Shown here: in pieces, positions 18,992 through 26,677 of the stretch
Position numbering within the stretch: position 1 is the first letter of the stretch
Layout: each line of letters opens with the position of its first letter
Origin: Synergistaceae bacterium
GTDB lineage: Bacteria > Synergistota > Synergistia > Synergistales > Aminobacteriaceae
Length of the DNA: 50,073 nt
NCBI GenBank assembly: GCA_031280275.1
Contig: JAITGX010000038.1
Location: 1 to 50,073 of the forward strand
Direction: 5' to 3'
The notes under the pieces: generated by a model
The model's input: only the letters and a program-made list of their open reading frames with translations
What the model was told of the DNA's origin: nothing
Database searches by the model: none
Position numbers and translations under genes: made by a program

Positions 18992-19955
18992 ATTGCGCCA
19001 AGGTGTCCTGCGTACCGTCCGCCTCCTGCCGGAAGCGGTAAAAATAGGTGTTGCCTCTGAGCCTGCTCTTCCTTCTTCACAGGAGGAAGAGCAGCTTTTG
19101 AATGGGGACGCGGGCGCGAACACGCAACCGACCCAAACGCCGGAGCGAGCGGCCGACTTGGCGAAAATCGAAGAACTGAACGGCCAGGTCGCTGAGCTGG
19201 AAACACGCTTGGCGGGGGCTCTAGCCGAAAGACAGGGTTTCGTGGCGCAACTCACGTCTCTGGAGACGGAAATGGCGAGTATCCGAAACGCTGCCGCTCA
19301 AAAGGAGCGGGAGATGACGGCGAGCATTGGGACCGCCAAGGAACAGGCCCGCGTCGATGGCGCGGCCCAGGGTCACGAGGAGGGGCTGAAAAGCGGCTAC
19401 GAAGCCGGCCTGAGCAAGGCGAGAACCGAGGTTGAAGCGGAGTACAGAGAAAAGTTTTCGGCTTTGGCGGCAAAACTTGAGGGAATTGCCCTGAAACTGG
19501 AAGAGAACTTCGCCGAGCTGGTCATGCTGAATCAGCCTCGGATGGTTCGACTCTGGCAGGAAATGCTGAAAAAGATGCTGCAGCGCGAGACGACCCTCTC
19601 GCCAGACGGTGTGTTGGCGGTTTTGGCGGACGTGTTGTCGCGCCTCAGCGATAAAAATTACGTGCTGATCTACGTGTCCCCCGATGACTTGGAGCTTGTG
19701 CGGGACAGGATGGCGGGGGAATTTGGAGACATTCTGAGGGGCGTCAAGCACCTGGCGTTGAAGCCGGACGCCAGCGTGGACAGGGGCAGCTGTATCGTGG
19801 AGACGAATCTGGGAATCTATGATGCCCGCTGGCGTGTTCAGCTCGAACAAATTGAGGGCGCCGTTGAGAAACTTTTCCAAAAATTAGGAAAGGCACCGGA
19901 ACCTTCAGAGACCCGAAAAGCGGCAAAAAAGGTGTCGGAGGCCGCGAATGCGTAG
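18984..19955 (+). CDS. fliH: flagellar assembly protein FliH
   Basis: Peripheral stalk of the flagellar export ATPase; it holds FliI and regulates it. The 323-residue product has a disordered N-terminus, a long coiled coil (about 50-165) containing glycine-spaced repeats (GAAQGHEEGLKSGYEAGLSKA, typical GxxxG stretch of FliH), and a C-terminal V-ATPase subunit E-like domain (about 200-300). The start is TTG 18984, inside the end of fliG, with GGGGAGGA 9 bases upstream; no better start exists before the conserved part. It overlaps fliI by 8 bases. Confidence 0.9.
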   Translation: MSKLRQGVLRTVRLLPEAVKIGVASEPALPSSQEEEQLLNGDAGANTQPTQTPERAADLAKIEELNGQVAELETRLAGALAERQGFVAQLTSLETEMASIRNAAAQKEREMTASIGTAKEQARVDGAAQGHEEGLKSGYEAGLSKARTEVEAEYREKFSALAAKLEGIALKLEENFAELVMLNQPRMVRLWQEMLKKMLQRETTLSPDGVLAVLADVLSRLSDKNYVLIYVSPDDLELVRDRMAGEFGDILRGVKHLALKPDASVDRGSCIVETNLGIYDARWRVQLEQIEGAVEKLFQKLGKAPEPSETRKAAKKVSEAANA

Positions 19956-21273
19956 TGTAGATGACCTTTTTTCTATACTGGAGACCGATCTGGAACAACT
20001 TTCCCTGATTAAGATAAACGGCCGTATCGTGCAGGTGGTGGGCTTAGTGGCGGAGTCCCAGGGTCCCGATGTACGCGTGGGGGACCTGTGCCGGATTTCC
20101 TTCCGAGACGGCTCCCACGGTCTGAACGCCGAGGTGGTTGGCTTCCGCGGCGACCGGGTGCTTCTCATGCCCTTGGGCGATCTAAGGGAGGTGGGGCCCG
20201 GCTGCGACGTCATCTCCATGGACCGGCCCCTGGGCGTGGCTGTGGGAGAATCTCTGCTGGGGCGTATCTTGGACGGCCTGGGGGAGCCCCTGGACGACAA
20301 GGGGCCCTTGGTGACTACGGACCTCTACCCCCTGCACGCGGAGCCCCCTCATCCCCTGCGGCGGCAGATGATTGAGCGCCCCCTTTCCGTAGGGGTTCGG
20401 GTAATTGATGGCCTGCTCTCTCTGGGGACGGGACAGCGTATAGGAATATTCGCCGGTTCGGGTGTGGGGAAGAGCACCCTTTTAGGTATGATGGCGCGCT
20501 ACACCACCGCCGACGTCAACGTGATCTCCTTGGTGGGGGAACGCGGGCGCGAGGTGCGGGAGTTCATCGAGCGAGATCTAGGGGAGGAGGGTCTCAAGCG
20601 CTCCGTGGTCGTGATTGCCACCTCGGATCAGCCTCCTTTGATCCGCTTGAAGGCCTCCCTGACGGCGACGGCCATCGCGGAGTTCTTTCGGGACGAGGGC
20701 AGGAACGTTCTCCTGATGATGGACTCCGTGACGCGGGTGGCCCGAGCGCAGCGCGAGATCGGGCTGGCGATAGGAGAACCCCCGGCCACGCGAGGCTACA
20801 CGCCTTCGGTTTTTGAGTTTCTGCCCCAGCTGCTGGAGCGCGCCGGAGCGGGCGTGCGCGGCAGTATCACCGGCGTCTACACGGTGCTGGTGGAGGGCGA
20901 CGACATGAATGAACCCGTGGCGGACACGGTGAGGGGAGTCCTGGACGGACACATCGTCCTGTCCCGGAAGATAGCCGCGCGCAACTTCTACCCCTCCGTC
21001 AGCGTTCTGGAAAGCGTGAGCCGCGTGATGCCGGCTATCGTCTCTCAAGAGCACCTGGCGGCCGCGGGACGGGTGAGGGAACTGCTGGCGACCTACGCGG
21101 AGTCGGAAGACCTGATCAACATCGGCGCGTACAAAACCGGGGCCAATCAGCGCGTGGACTGGGCCTTGAAACACCTGGATTCCGTGCGCGCGTTCTTGAC
21201 GCAAAAGGTGGAGGAATCCTCCACGTTTCAGGAGACCGTAGAGCGGATTGTAACCTTGGCGCCGGAAGGATAA
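19948..21273 (+). CDS. fliI: flagellum-specific export ATPase FliI
   Basis: Hexameric ATPase of the flagellar type III export apparatus, 441 residues. Walker A is GSGVGKST (170-177), followed by VSLVGERGREVREFIE. The Walker B region is VLLMMDSVTRVARAQREI, followed by GEPPATRGYTPSVF. The C-terminal domain includes QEHLAAAGRVRELLATYAESEDLINIGAY. Length and motifs distinguish it from the F1 beta subunit. It is translationally coupled to fliH. A repeat-derived terminator-like hairpin lies in the 98-base gap before fliJ. Confidence 0.96.
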   Translation: MRSVDDLFSILETDLEQLSLIKINGRIVQVVGLVAESQGPDVRVGDLCRISFRDGSHGLNAEVVGFRGDRVLLMPLGDLREVGPGCDVISMDRPLGVAVGESLLGRILDGLGEPLDDKGPLVTTDLYPLHAEPPHPLRRQMIERPLSVGVRVIDGLLSLGTGQRIGIFAGSGVGKSTLLGMMARYTTADVNVISLVGERGREVREFIERDLGEEGLKRSVVVIATSDQPPLIRLKASLTATAIAEFFRDEGRNVLLMMDSVTRVARAQREIGLAIGEPPATRGYTPSVFEFLPQLLERAGAGVRGSITGVYTVLVEGDDMNEPVADTVRGVLDGHIVLSRKIAARNFYPSVSVLESVSRVMPAIVSQEHLAAAGRVRELLATYAESEDLINIGAYKTGANQRVDWALKHLDSVRAFLTQKVEESSTFQETVERIVTLAPEG

Positions 21274-21305
21274 AAAGGAAAAAAGGATAAATATAGGAAA
21301 AGGGG

Positions 21306-21349
21306 TAGGGGCCTGCGGCCCCTAAGTGGGGTTTGGGGCAAAGCCCCAA
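21306..21349 (-). repeat. dispersed palindromic repeat, copy 5 (core only, inside flagellar operon)
   Basis: Only the two internal hairpins remain: AGGGGCC-TGC-GGCCCCT and TTGGGGC-AAA-GCCCCAA. Both terminal arms are gone. It occupies the fliI-fliJ gap, an unusual place because the rest of the operon is tightly packed. Confidence 0.75.
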
Positions 21350-21356
21350 GTTTTTT
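21333..21356 (+). terminator. terminator-like hairpin between fliI and fliJ
   Basis: TTGGGGC (21333-21339), loop AAA, GCCCCAA (21343-21349), then G and T6 (21351-21356). This has the full form of a rho-independent terminator on the sense strand of the operon. The fliJ ribosome-binding site AGGAGG begins two bases after the T-run. It may attenuate expression of the downstream flagellar genes. Confidence 0.6.
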
Positions 21357-21371
21357 CAGGAGGCACGAAAC

Positions 21372-21887
21372 ATGCAGCAACGGATTCAAAGGTTCGATCG
21401 GATACTGAAACTCCGGGAAAACGACCGCCAAACTGAGCAGATCATCTTGGCGGAGGAGCGCCGGGAAGAGGAGGTCGTCCTGCGGCGCATCGACTCCCTC
21501 CGGGGTGAAAAGAAGCAGGCCATTAAGGACTTTTTCGGCGGGACGGAAAGAGTTGTTTCCCCTCAGGTACTCTGGTTTCAGAGACAATGTATCGACGTCA
21601 TCGAAAAGCATATCGGCGAAAGCCGAGAAAACTTGAGCGATGTGCGGCGCAGAATCACCGGCACGGAGGAGCGCCTGACCGAACGCCACCGCGATGTGCG
21701 CATGATGGAAGGGTACCTCGACCGCCTTAGGGTGAACGTGCGCCAAGAACTCGTGAACATTGAGCAGGGCGAGCTGGACGATATTGCCGTGACGCGTTTC
21801 AACCACGGACTGGCCCGTACTTTGGGTCACGCGCCTCACGACGCCGGACCCAGCGTGAAGAGCGTGAAGAAGGAGGTTGGCATATGA
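21372..21887 (+). CDS. fliJ: flagellar export chaperone FliJ
   Basis: Small coiled-coil central stalk of the export ATPase; also helps chaperone escort. The 171-residue product is almost wholly helical and charged (QQRIQRFDRILKLRENDRQ at the start, many Glu/Arg heptads), as in FliJ. Identification rests on this pattern plus position straight after fliI. CAGGAGG at 21358-21363 supports ATG 21372. Its stop overlaps the transglycosylase start by ATGA. Confidence 0.82.
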   Translation: MQQRIQRFDRILKLRENDRQTEQIILAEERREEEVVLRRIDSLRGEKKQAIKDFFGGTERVVSPQVLWFQRQCIDVIEKHIGESRENLSDVRRRITGTEERLTERHRDVRMMEGYLDRLRVNVRQELVNIEQGELDDIAVTRFNHGLARTLGHAPHDAGPSVKSVKKEVGI

Positions 21888-22456
21888 GCCCCGATCTTTC
21901 CAACATGAACAAAGTTTTAAACCGCATAGAGGAAATCGCTCAGAGGTGCTCTCAGCCTTTCGAGTTCCGGCGCGCGCCTCTGGGTACACCACCCGCGAGC
22001 CGCTTTGTGGACGTCTTGGATAAGCTGGATAAACCAGGCGCTGGGAAAGCGGGGGCCTATACCGCCATGGACGACTTGAGGAAACACGTCTCTCGTTCCG
22101 CGGAAAAGTACAATATCGACGAAGAACTGGTCCGAGCCGTCATTCAGGTGGAATCGGGATGGAGGGCCGACGCCGTTTCCTCGAAGGGCGCGCGGGGACT
22201 GATGCAGCTCATGCCGGGCACAGCGAAGATGCTGGGTGTGGAGGATGCTTTTGACCCAGAGCAAAATATCGAGGGCGGGGTAAAATATCTGGCCCAGTTG
22301 ACCGATAAATACAACGGGGACGTAGAAATGGCTTTGGCGGCCTACAACGCGGGACCGTCGCGTGTGAAAGCCGCGAGCGGAATTCCCTTCGCGGAGACCG
22401 CGCGTTACGTCAAGAACGTTATGGCTTTGTACCACCGTTACCGGGAGGAAGAATAA
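21884..22456 (+). CDS. lytic transglycosylase (SLT domain) in flagellar operon
   Basis: Peptidoglycan-cleaving enzyme, 190 residues, probably opening the wall for the rod or hook. The SLT domain spans about 65-185: YNIDEELVRAVIQVES with catalytic E90, SSKGARGLMQLMPGTA (99-114), FDPEQNIEGGVKYL, and ALAAYNAGP. I see no signal peptide; the N-terminal 60 residues are polar. Export may therefore use the flagellar type III route, as for FlgJ-type enzymes; this is inference. It starts in a 4-base overlap with fliJ and shares one base with the next start. Confidence 0.88.
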   Translation: MSPDLSNMNKVLNRIEEIAQRCSQPFEFRRAPLGTPPASRFVDVLDKLDKPGAGKAGAYTAMDDLRKHVSRSAEKYNIDEELVRAVIQVESGWRADAVSSKGARGLMQLMPGTAKMLGVEDAFDPEQNIEGGVKYLAQLTDKYNGDVEMALAAYNAGPSRVKAASGIPFAETARYVKNVMALYHRYREEE

Positions 22457-23133
22457 TGGCCGAAGAACGGCGGGGTGAGAGGCAGGACCGGGACGAACGC
22501 CTTGAGGGCGCGGTGCAGCCCGCGCCAGTCGTGAAACAGAAGAAAGAAGGCGGCAAGGCGCGTTTGCTCTTCCCTTTGCTGCTTTTAGCCCTTGGAGTGG
22601 GCGCTGGGCTGCATTACAGCGGCTTGTGGGATGCCAGGCCTTTGGTGTGGGGGATCATTCCCCAGCTTCCTTACGTGGGAAAGCCAATTGCCGATTTTTT
22701 CGGCATACCGGAACAGTATACGCTGACAGTGGCCGAACGCCGTGCCTTTGAACTTGAGGAGTGGCAAAAGCGTCTTGATGCGCGGGAGCGGGAGTTGAGC
22801 ACCACAAGGGCCGAGTTCGACGCGGCATCCAGCGACGTGGCGGCCAGAGCGGAGCGTCTGGCCAGGGCGGAGACCGCCAGGAGAAATGCCCAAGCGGAGC
22901 CCAGAGGGGCGAGTGCGGAGGATAGCGAGGAACAGAAGCTGCTCAACCAGGTGGTTAGAACTTACCAGGATATGTCGGCCCGCAACGCGGCTCAGATAGT
23001 GGAACAGCTGCGAGACCCCCTGGCGGTGAGACTTTTACAAAAGCTCCCCAACGAGGCCAGAGCCTCCATCCTGGGAAAAATGGACCCCAGAAGAGCTGCC
23101 AGACTTACCGAATTGATGACGGTGGAGCAGTAG
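22456..23133 (+). CDS. MotE-like flagellar protein (MgtE-N-like C-terminal domain)
   Basis: A 225-residue single-pass membrane protein. Residues 34-53 form the membrane segment (LLFPLLLLALGVGAGLHYSG). About 95-165 is a coiled coil rich in Glu/Arg. The last 60 residues (VVRTYQDMSARNAAQIVEQLRDPLAVRLLQKLPNEARASILGKMDPRRAARLTELM; see the MgtE intracellular N-like pattern) match the MotE/FliK-neighbour family, whose known member is a periplasmic chaperone for the motility protein MotC. Position between the transglycosylase and fliK fits. It starts one base into the previous stop. The name is by family pattern and context only. Confidence 0.75.
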   Translation: MAEERRGERQDRDERLEGAVQPAPVVKQKKEGGKARLLFPLLLLALGVGAGLHYSGLWDARPLVWGIIPQLPYVGKPIADFFGIPEQYTLTVAERRAFELEEWQKRLDARERELSTTRAEFDAASSDVAARAERLARAETARRNAQAEPRGASAEDSEEQKLLNQVVRTYQDMSARNAAQIVEQLRDPLAVRLLQKLPNEARASILGKMDPRRAARLTELMTVEQ

Positions 23134-23239
23134 AGGAAACGCTGATTAAGCCCTTGTGGGGCTCCGCCCCACGCCCTGGGGTCTCGGACCCCGAGGGGCC
23201 TCAGGCCCCTAAGAACTCTATTAATCAGTGCTTCCTAAA
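23134..23239 (+). repeat. dispersed palindromic repeat, copy 6 (with an extra central hairpin)
   Basis: Forward orientation with both arms (GGAAACGCTGATTAAG and TTAATCAGTGCTTCCTAA). The GGGGC-TCC-GCCCC hairpin and AGGGGCC-TCA-GGCCCCT hairpin are intact. Between them, where the consensus reads CCGCTTA, this copy holds an additional hairpin GGGGTC-TCG-GACCCC. It lies between the motE-like gene and fliK, starting at the motE-like stop. Confidence 0.88.
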
Positions 23240-23279
23240 GTTCCAGCTTTCCCCCTTTATCTTTATTGAGGTGAAATCC

Positions 23280-24914
23280 ATGTCGAGTGCGCAGAGCAAT
23301 ATGTTTCCTATCGTCCCGGAGCCGGGAAAATCCTTGGAGCCTGCCGCGAATGCGCGGAGTGCAAAACGGGCCGCCGTCGAGTGTGAACCGGCGGACAGGG
23401 GCGCTTTCGCCTCCTGCCTGGCCGAGGCCAGCCGCGGCAGCGAGCAGCTCATCAAGCCGGAAAGAATCGTAAACTCCTTTACTGAACAGCATGTAGAGGG
23501 CAAAACAGAGGAGCAAGACGGAGAATTTGTGTTTTTTAATATCGTGGAGCCTGTGCTTTCTCAAAACATGAAACCTGTGCTTTCTCAAAACACAGAATCT
23601 GTGTTTTCCCAAAACACGGCGTGCGAACTTTTTCAGACTTTAGAACCTGACCTTTTTAAGACCTTAGAAGTTGACCTTTTCAAAACTTTAGAAGTGGGAT
23701 TTTTCGAAACCTCGGAACCTACTGCTTCCTTCAAGGTTTTTTCGGAGTCTATGCAGGATCTCCTGGCATTTCTCAAGGATGCTCTGGAAGCAAAAGGCCT
23801 CGGCGCTGATGAATTCTCTAAGCGAATGGAAAAGTTCTTGGGCAAGGATTGGCAAGACACCGCTAAGTGGGATATACCCCGCCTTTTGGAAATGTCGTCG
23901 AAGCTGGGGCTTCAGCGCCAATTATACGACCTTGCCAAAACAGGCGGAGACCCAGGGTGCCTGAACATAAATATGGACCTTGTGCTAACAAAATTGGAAA
24001 ACGGCTTAGAGGCTCAGCCGAAGGACGACGGATCGGACACGGCGGACTCTCCGCAGGCTTTGGTTGCGTCCCGGATCCACGTATATTTGAAAGGAGTCCC
24101 GCGCAAGACGGAGAATGGCCTGGGTGAGCCTGAGAAAAACAAGGCGGAGGAACGGGATAAGGAGGAAAAAACTCTCTTTCCCGAACTGAAGGACGCGGCG
24201 GTTTTGACCGTTCCTGTTCCCCCTGTGGTCGAGGCGGGGAAGGTCCCGGAGGGAACGCGCGAAGTGCAGGACGCGGGCGTTCAGCGTGACTCCCTTGCAG
24301 CGCGCTTTTCCCCGGAGTTGAAGGGGGACGCGCCCCTGGCAGGCGGCGCGGCCGCGGGGAGTGGGCAGCCGAAAGCCAGTGTTTCGGAGCACGGGGTGGA
24401 TTTCGACCGCTTTTTTCAGGGGGTGATCGACGCCCCCTCCAACGTTAGAGTGAGCGCCGAGGCTCCGGTGCAGCGGCTGGATTTGGGCAAAGGAGTCCAC
24501 TTGCCGCGGAACGAGGCGTTGCGTGAAGGGCTGGACAACACCGTGCGATTTATCCGTGCCAGCGGCGTTCAAAAGGCTGAGGTGATCGTAGACCCGCCCG
24601 CGCTGGGGCGTGTATCTGTGGAGCTGACCAGCACCACGACGGGGTTGGAAGCCGCCATCAAGGTCAGCAGCGAGCAGGTTCGGCAGCTGGTACAGGATCA
24701 GCTCATGCAGCTTCGCTTCACTCTGGCTCAGCAAGGGGTGGAGCTGACTCATTTCTCGGTGGATGTCCAGCAGGACGGCGGCCAGCGTCAGCATGAGCAG
24801 CAGGGCGCGGAGCAGAACGGAAACGGCGTTTTAGCCGGAGATGACGACGGGACGGACGAGGAAACGGTTTTTCGAGTGGACCTGAACGAGGGCCTGCTCT
24901 ACTGGGTAGCGTAA
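23280..24914 (+). CDS. fliK: flagellar hook-length control protein FliK
   Basis: Exported molecular ruler that sets hook length and switches export specificity. The 544-residue product has a variable N-terminal ruler and a C-terminal Flg_hook domain at about 410-520. That domain carries VRFIRASGVQKAEVIVDPPALGRVSVEL, ending LRFTLAQQGVELTHFSVDV. Residues about 88-145 are two short tandem arrays: three or four units like PVLSQNTE, then four like DLFKTLEV. GAGGTG at 23268-23273 supports ATG 23280; longer in-frame extension into the repeat is not credible. The array region has lower GC than the rest. It is followed 16 bases later by flgD. Confidence 0.9.
   Translation: MSSAQSNMFPIVPEPGKSLEPAANARSAKRAAVECEPADRGAFASCLAEASRGSEQLIKPERIVNSFTEQHVEGKTEEQDGEFVFFNIVEPVLSQNMKPVLSQNTESVFSQNTACELFQTLEPDLFKTLEVDLFKTLEVGFFETSEPTASFKVFSESMQDLLAFLKDALEAKGLGADEFSKRMEKFLGKDWQDTAKWDIPRLLEMSSKLGLQRQLYDLAKTGGDPGCLNINMDLVLTKLENGLEAQPKDDGSDTADSPQALVASRIHVYLKGVPRKTENGLGEPEKNKAEERDKEEKTLFPELKDAAVLTVPVPPVVEAGKVPEGTREVQDAGVQRDSLAARFSPELKGDAPLAGGAAAGSGQPKASVSEHGVDFDRFFQGVIDAPSNVRVSAEAPVQRLDLGKGVHLPRNEALREGLDNTVRFIRASGVQKAEVIVDPPALGRVSVELTSTTTGLEAAIKVSSEQVRQLVQDQLMQLRFTLAQQGVELTHFSVDVQQDGGQRQHEQQGAEQNGNGVLAGDDDGTDEETVFRVDLNEGLLYWVA
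23545..23720 (+). repeat. two in-frame tandem repeat arrays inside fliK
   Basis: The first array has units of about 24-27 bases coding xPVLSQNxx (CCTGTGCTTTCTCAAAACA occurs twice exactly). The second has units coding DLFKTLEx (ACCTTTT-AA-AC-TTAGAA), with a final diverged GFFETSEP. Both keep frame, so copy-number change would lengthen or shorten the FliK ruler. Confidence 0.8.
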
Positions 24915-24930
24915 ACAAGGAGGAATCGAC

Positions 24931-25365
24931 ATGGCAGTGAATGGAGTGAATTCGGCGCTTACTTCCGATCAAATGTCAGCGGCGTCACGTACTGTATCCA
25001 ATGAGCTGGGCAAGGACGCTTTTCTAAAGCTCCTGATCGCGGAACTCGCCAATCAAGATCCGCTGAACCCCATGGATGACCGCGAGTTCATCGCGCAGAT
25101 GGCGCAGTTCAGCACGCTTGAACAGATGACCAACATGACCAAGGCACTGGAGGGCTTAGCCAGCACGGAACAATATTCCACCGCCAGCTACGTGGGTCGA
25201 TGGATCGCTTTCTCCTACACCGACGACGCCGGACAAGTGCAGGAAGCCTTGGACTTGGTGACGGCGGTGTACTTTGACCCCATTGAGGGGCCTATCCTCG
25301 AAACGGAAGAACACGGACTGATTCCGTTGAAAAAAATCGACGGTGTTTCCTTTTACGGCACCTAG
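24931..25365 (+). CDS. flgD: flagellar hook-capping protein FlgD
   Basis: Scaffold that caps the growing hook. The 144-residue protein contains the conserved N-terminal part: LGKDAFLKLLIAELANQDPLNPMDDREFIAQMAQFSTLEQM (about 27-67). The following domain is short (VGRWIAFSYTD... ILETEEHGLIPLKKIDGV), so the FlgD Ig/Tudor region of enteric proteins (about 230 residues) is absent, as in many other phyla. AAGGAGG precedes ATG 24931. It is the last gene of the operon. flgE, which usually follows, is missing; the gap instead holds two repeat copies. Confidence 0.93.
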   Translation: MAVNGVNSALTSDQMSAASRTVSNELGKDAFLKLLIAELANQDPLNPMDDREFIAQMAQFSTLEQMTNMTKALEGLASTEQYSTASYVGRWIAFSYTDDAGQVQEALDLVTAVYFDPIEGPILETEEHGLIPLKKIDGVSFYGT

Positions 25366-25443
25366 GCAAGTTCCCTTTGGTAGAAAAATTGATGCGGCGC
25401 AGCGATTGATTCAGTCCTTGATACACGATGATACACGATAAGG

Positions 25444-25574
25444 TAAAGGAAGCGCTGATTAATCCCTTTGTGGGGCTCCGCCCCACGCCCCGCTTAGGGG
25501 CCGCCGTCACGGACATGTGCATGACTCGAAAAATTCCGTCGTCTTTGGAAAAAACCCCATTAATTAGTGTTTCC
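25444..25574 (+). repeat. dispersed palindromic repeat, copy 7 (centre replaced)
   Basis: Left arm TAAAGGAAGCGCTGATTAA, the GGGGC-TCC-GCCCC hairpin and CCCGCTTAGGGGCC are present, as are the right-end ACCCCATTAATTAGTGTTTCC bases. Between them about 55 bases of unrelated sequence replace the second hairpin. The break is at the same central point as in copies 2, 6 and 12. Confidence 0.8.
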
Positions 25575-25660
25575 CCCCTATAAAACTTTCACTCAATGGG
25601 TGAAAATTAAAAACAGGGAGAACTATTGTTTTGATCCTAATATATGGAGATTTTTTGATT

Positions 25661-25749
25661 TTAAGGAAGCGCTGCCCTTGTGGGGCTCTGCCCCACATCC
25701 CGCTTAGGGGCCTGAGGCCCCTAAGAACCCCATTAATCAGTGCTTCCTT
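25661..25749 (+). repeat. dispersed palindromic repeat, copy 8
   Basis: Forward orientation, complete except that the ATTAA of the left arm is deleted (AAGGAAGCGCTG then CCCTTGTGGGG). Both hairpins and the right arm TTAATCAGTGCTTCCTT are intact. Together with copy 7 it fills most of the 650-base gap between flgD and plsY. The rest of the gap has no gene I can support; TGGCCA-N17-TATACT at 25780-25808 is a weak possible promoter. Confidence 0.88.
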
Positions 25750-26018
25750 GAGCTGCGATTTTGGGTTCCCTCCGGTATCTGGCCAAGCCCCGCGTTTTGC
25801 GTTATACTGAACGAAAGTACTCTTTGGGGCTGGCGAGAAAGCGGCGCGCGGACTGAGGGAGAGCTTCAAGCCTCCCTCAGTTACGTGATTTAAGGCGGTT
25901 TGCGGTTTTGTGCGCAAAACTATTGATGATGAGGTGTTCCCGTAATAAATGTTTCATGTCATATTGATTGTGCGCCGATATATAAGATTGAAAGTAAAGA
26001 AAAATGGGAGGGTATGCC

Positions 26019-26615
26019 GTGAGAAACGCGATACTGTGGATGATCGTTTCCTACTTTATTGGTTCCGTCCCCACCGGCTACATTGCGGCCCGCCTGCTGA
26101 AGGGCGTGGACATCCGCACGATGGGCTCCGGGGGGATAGGAGCCACCAACGTGCGGCGCGTGCTGGGTCAAGGCTGGGCTGTTTTCGTCTCGGCGGTCGA
26201 TATGTTGAAAGGGGCTCTGCCCCTGCTGCTGGCGGGGGTCTCCACCAGCACCGCCCCCTGGTTCCTTTCCTTGACGGGAGTCGCCGCTGTAATGGGGCAC
26301 AACTACCCCATATGGCTGAAATTCAAAGGCGGCAAGGGTGTTTCCACCACCTACGGCGTGACGTTCTTCCTGTGGCCTTACCGCTCCTTCGCCGTGACCC
26401 TTTTGAGCGGCGCTGTCTGGTACGCCGTGATGACCACCTCACGCTACGTCTCCTTGGCCTCAATGATCTCCCTCTTCGTCCTCCCCGTGTTTTTCTGGAT
26501 GCTCAGCGCGCCCTTCGCCTTTGTCCTCGCCTCGCTCTTCCTAGCCGTGATGGCAATTTCCCGGCACAGATCAAACATCGCGCGCCTTTCCCGCGGAAAA
26601 GAAAACAAGGTATGA
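26019..26615 (+). CDS. plsY: acyl-phosphate:glycerol-3-phosphate acyltransferase
   Basis: Integral membrane acyltransferase that makes lysophosphatidate from acyl phosphate and glycerol 3-phosphate, feeding the CdsA step. The 198-residue product has several membrane segments and the three family motifs: GSVPTGYI, then DIRTMGSGGIGATNVRRVLG, then GHNYPIWLKFKGGKGVST. RHRSNIARL lies near the end. The second motif has Gly where PlsY usually has Asn (GSGN), a small oddity. GTG 26019 has a perfect GGGAGGG 6 bases upstream, which beats ATG 26004. A terminator follows immediately. Confidence 0.92.
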   Translation: MRNAILWMIVSYFIGSVPTGYIAARLLKGVDIRTMGSGGIGATNVRRVLGQGWAVFVSAVDMLKGALPLLLAGVSTSTAPWFLSLTGVAAVMGHNYPIWLKFKGGKGVSTTYGVTFFLWPYRSFAVTLLSGAVWYAVMTTSRYVSLASMISLFVLPVFFWMLSAPFAFVLASLFLAVMAISRHRSNIARLSRGKENKV

Positions 26616-26644
26616 CCCCCCGGCAAAACCGGGGGGCTTTCTAT
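26616..26644 (+). terminator. rho-independent terminator after plsY
   Basis: CCCCCCGG-CAAAA-CCGGGGGG gives an 8-bp GC stem, followed by CTTTCT. It begins two bases after the plsY stop. The T-run is short, but the stem is very stable. Confidence 0.75.
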
Positions 26645-26677
26645 GTTTAACTTGATTTGTTTGGGGGGTATGTTGAA

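Noticed and set aside
23154-23279. N-terminal extension of FliK into repeat copy 6
   Set aside because: Encodes repeat sequence only; GAGGTG before ATG 23280 is a good ribosome-binding site.
23545-23720. Possible CRISPR-like array
   Set aside because: Units are contiguous with no spacers and keep the fliK reading frame; no cas genes are nearby.
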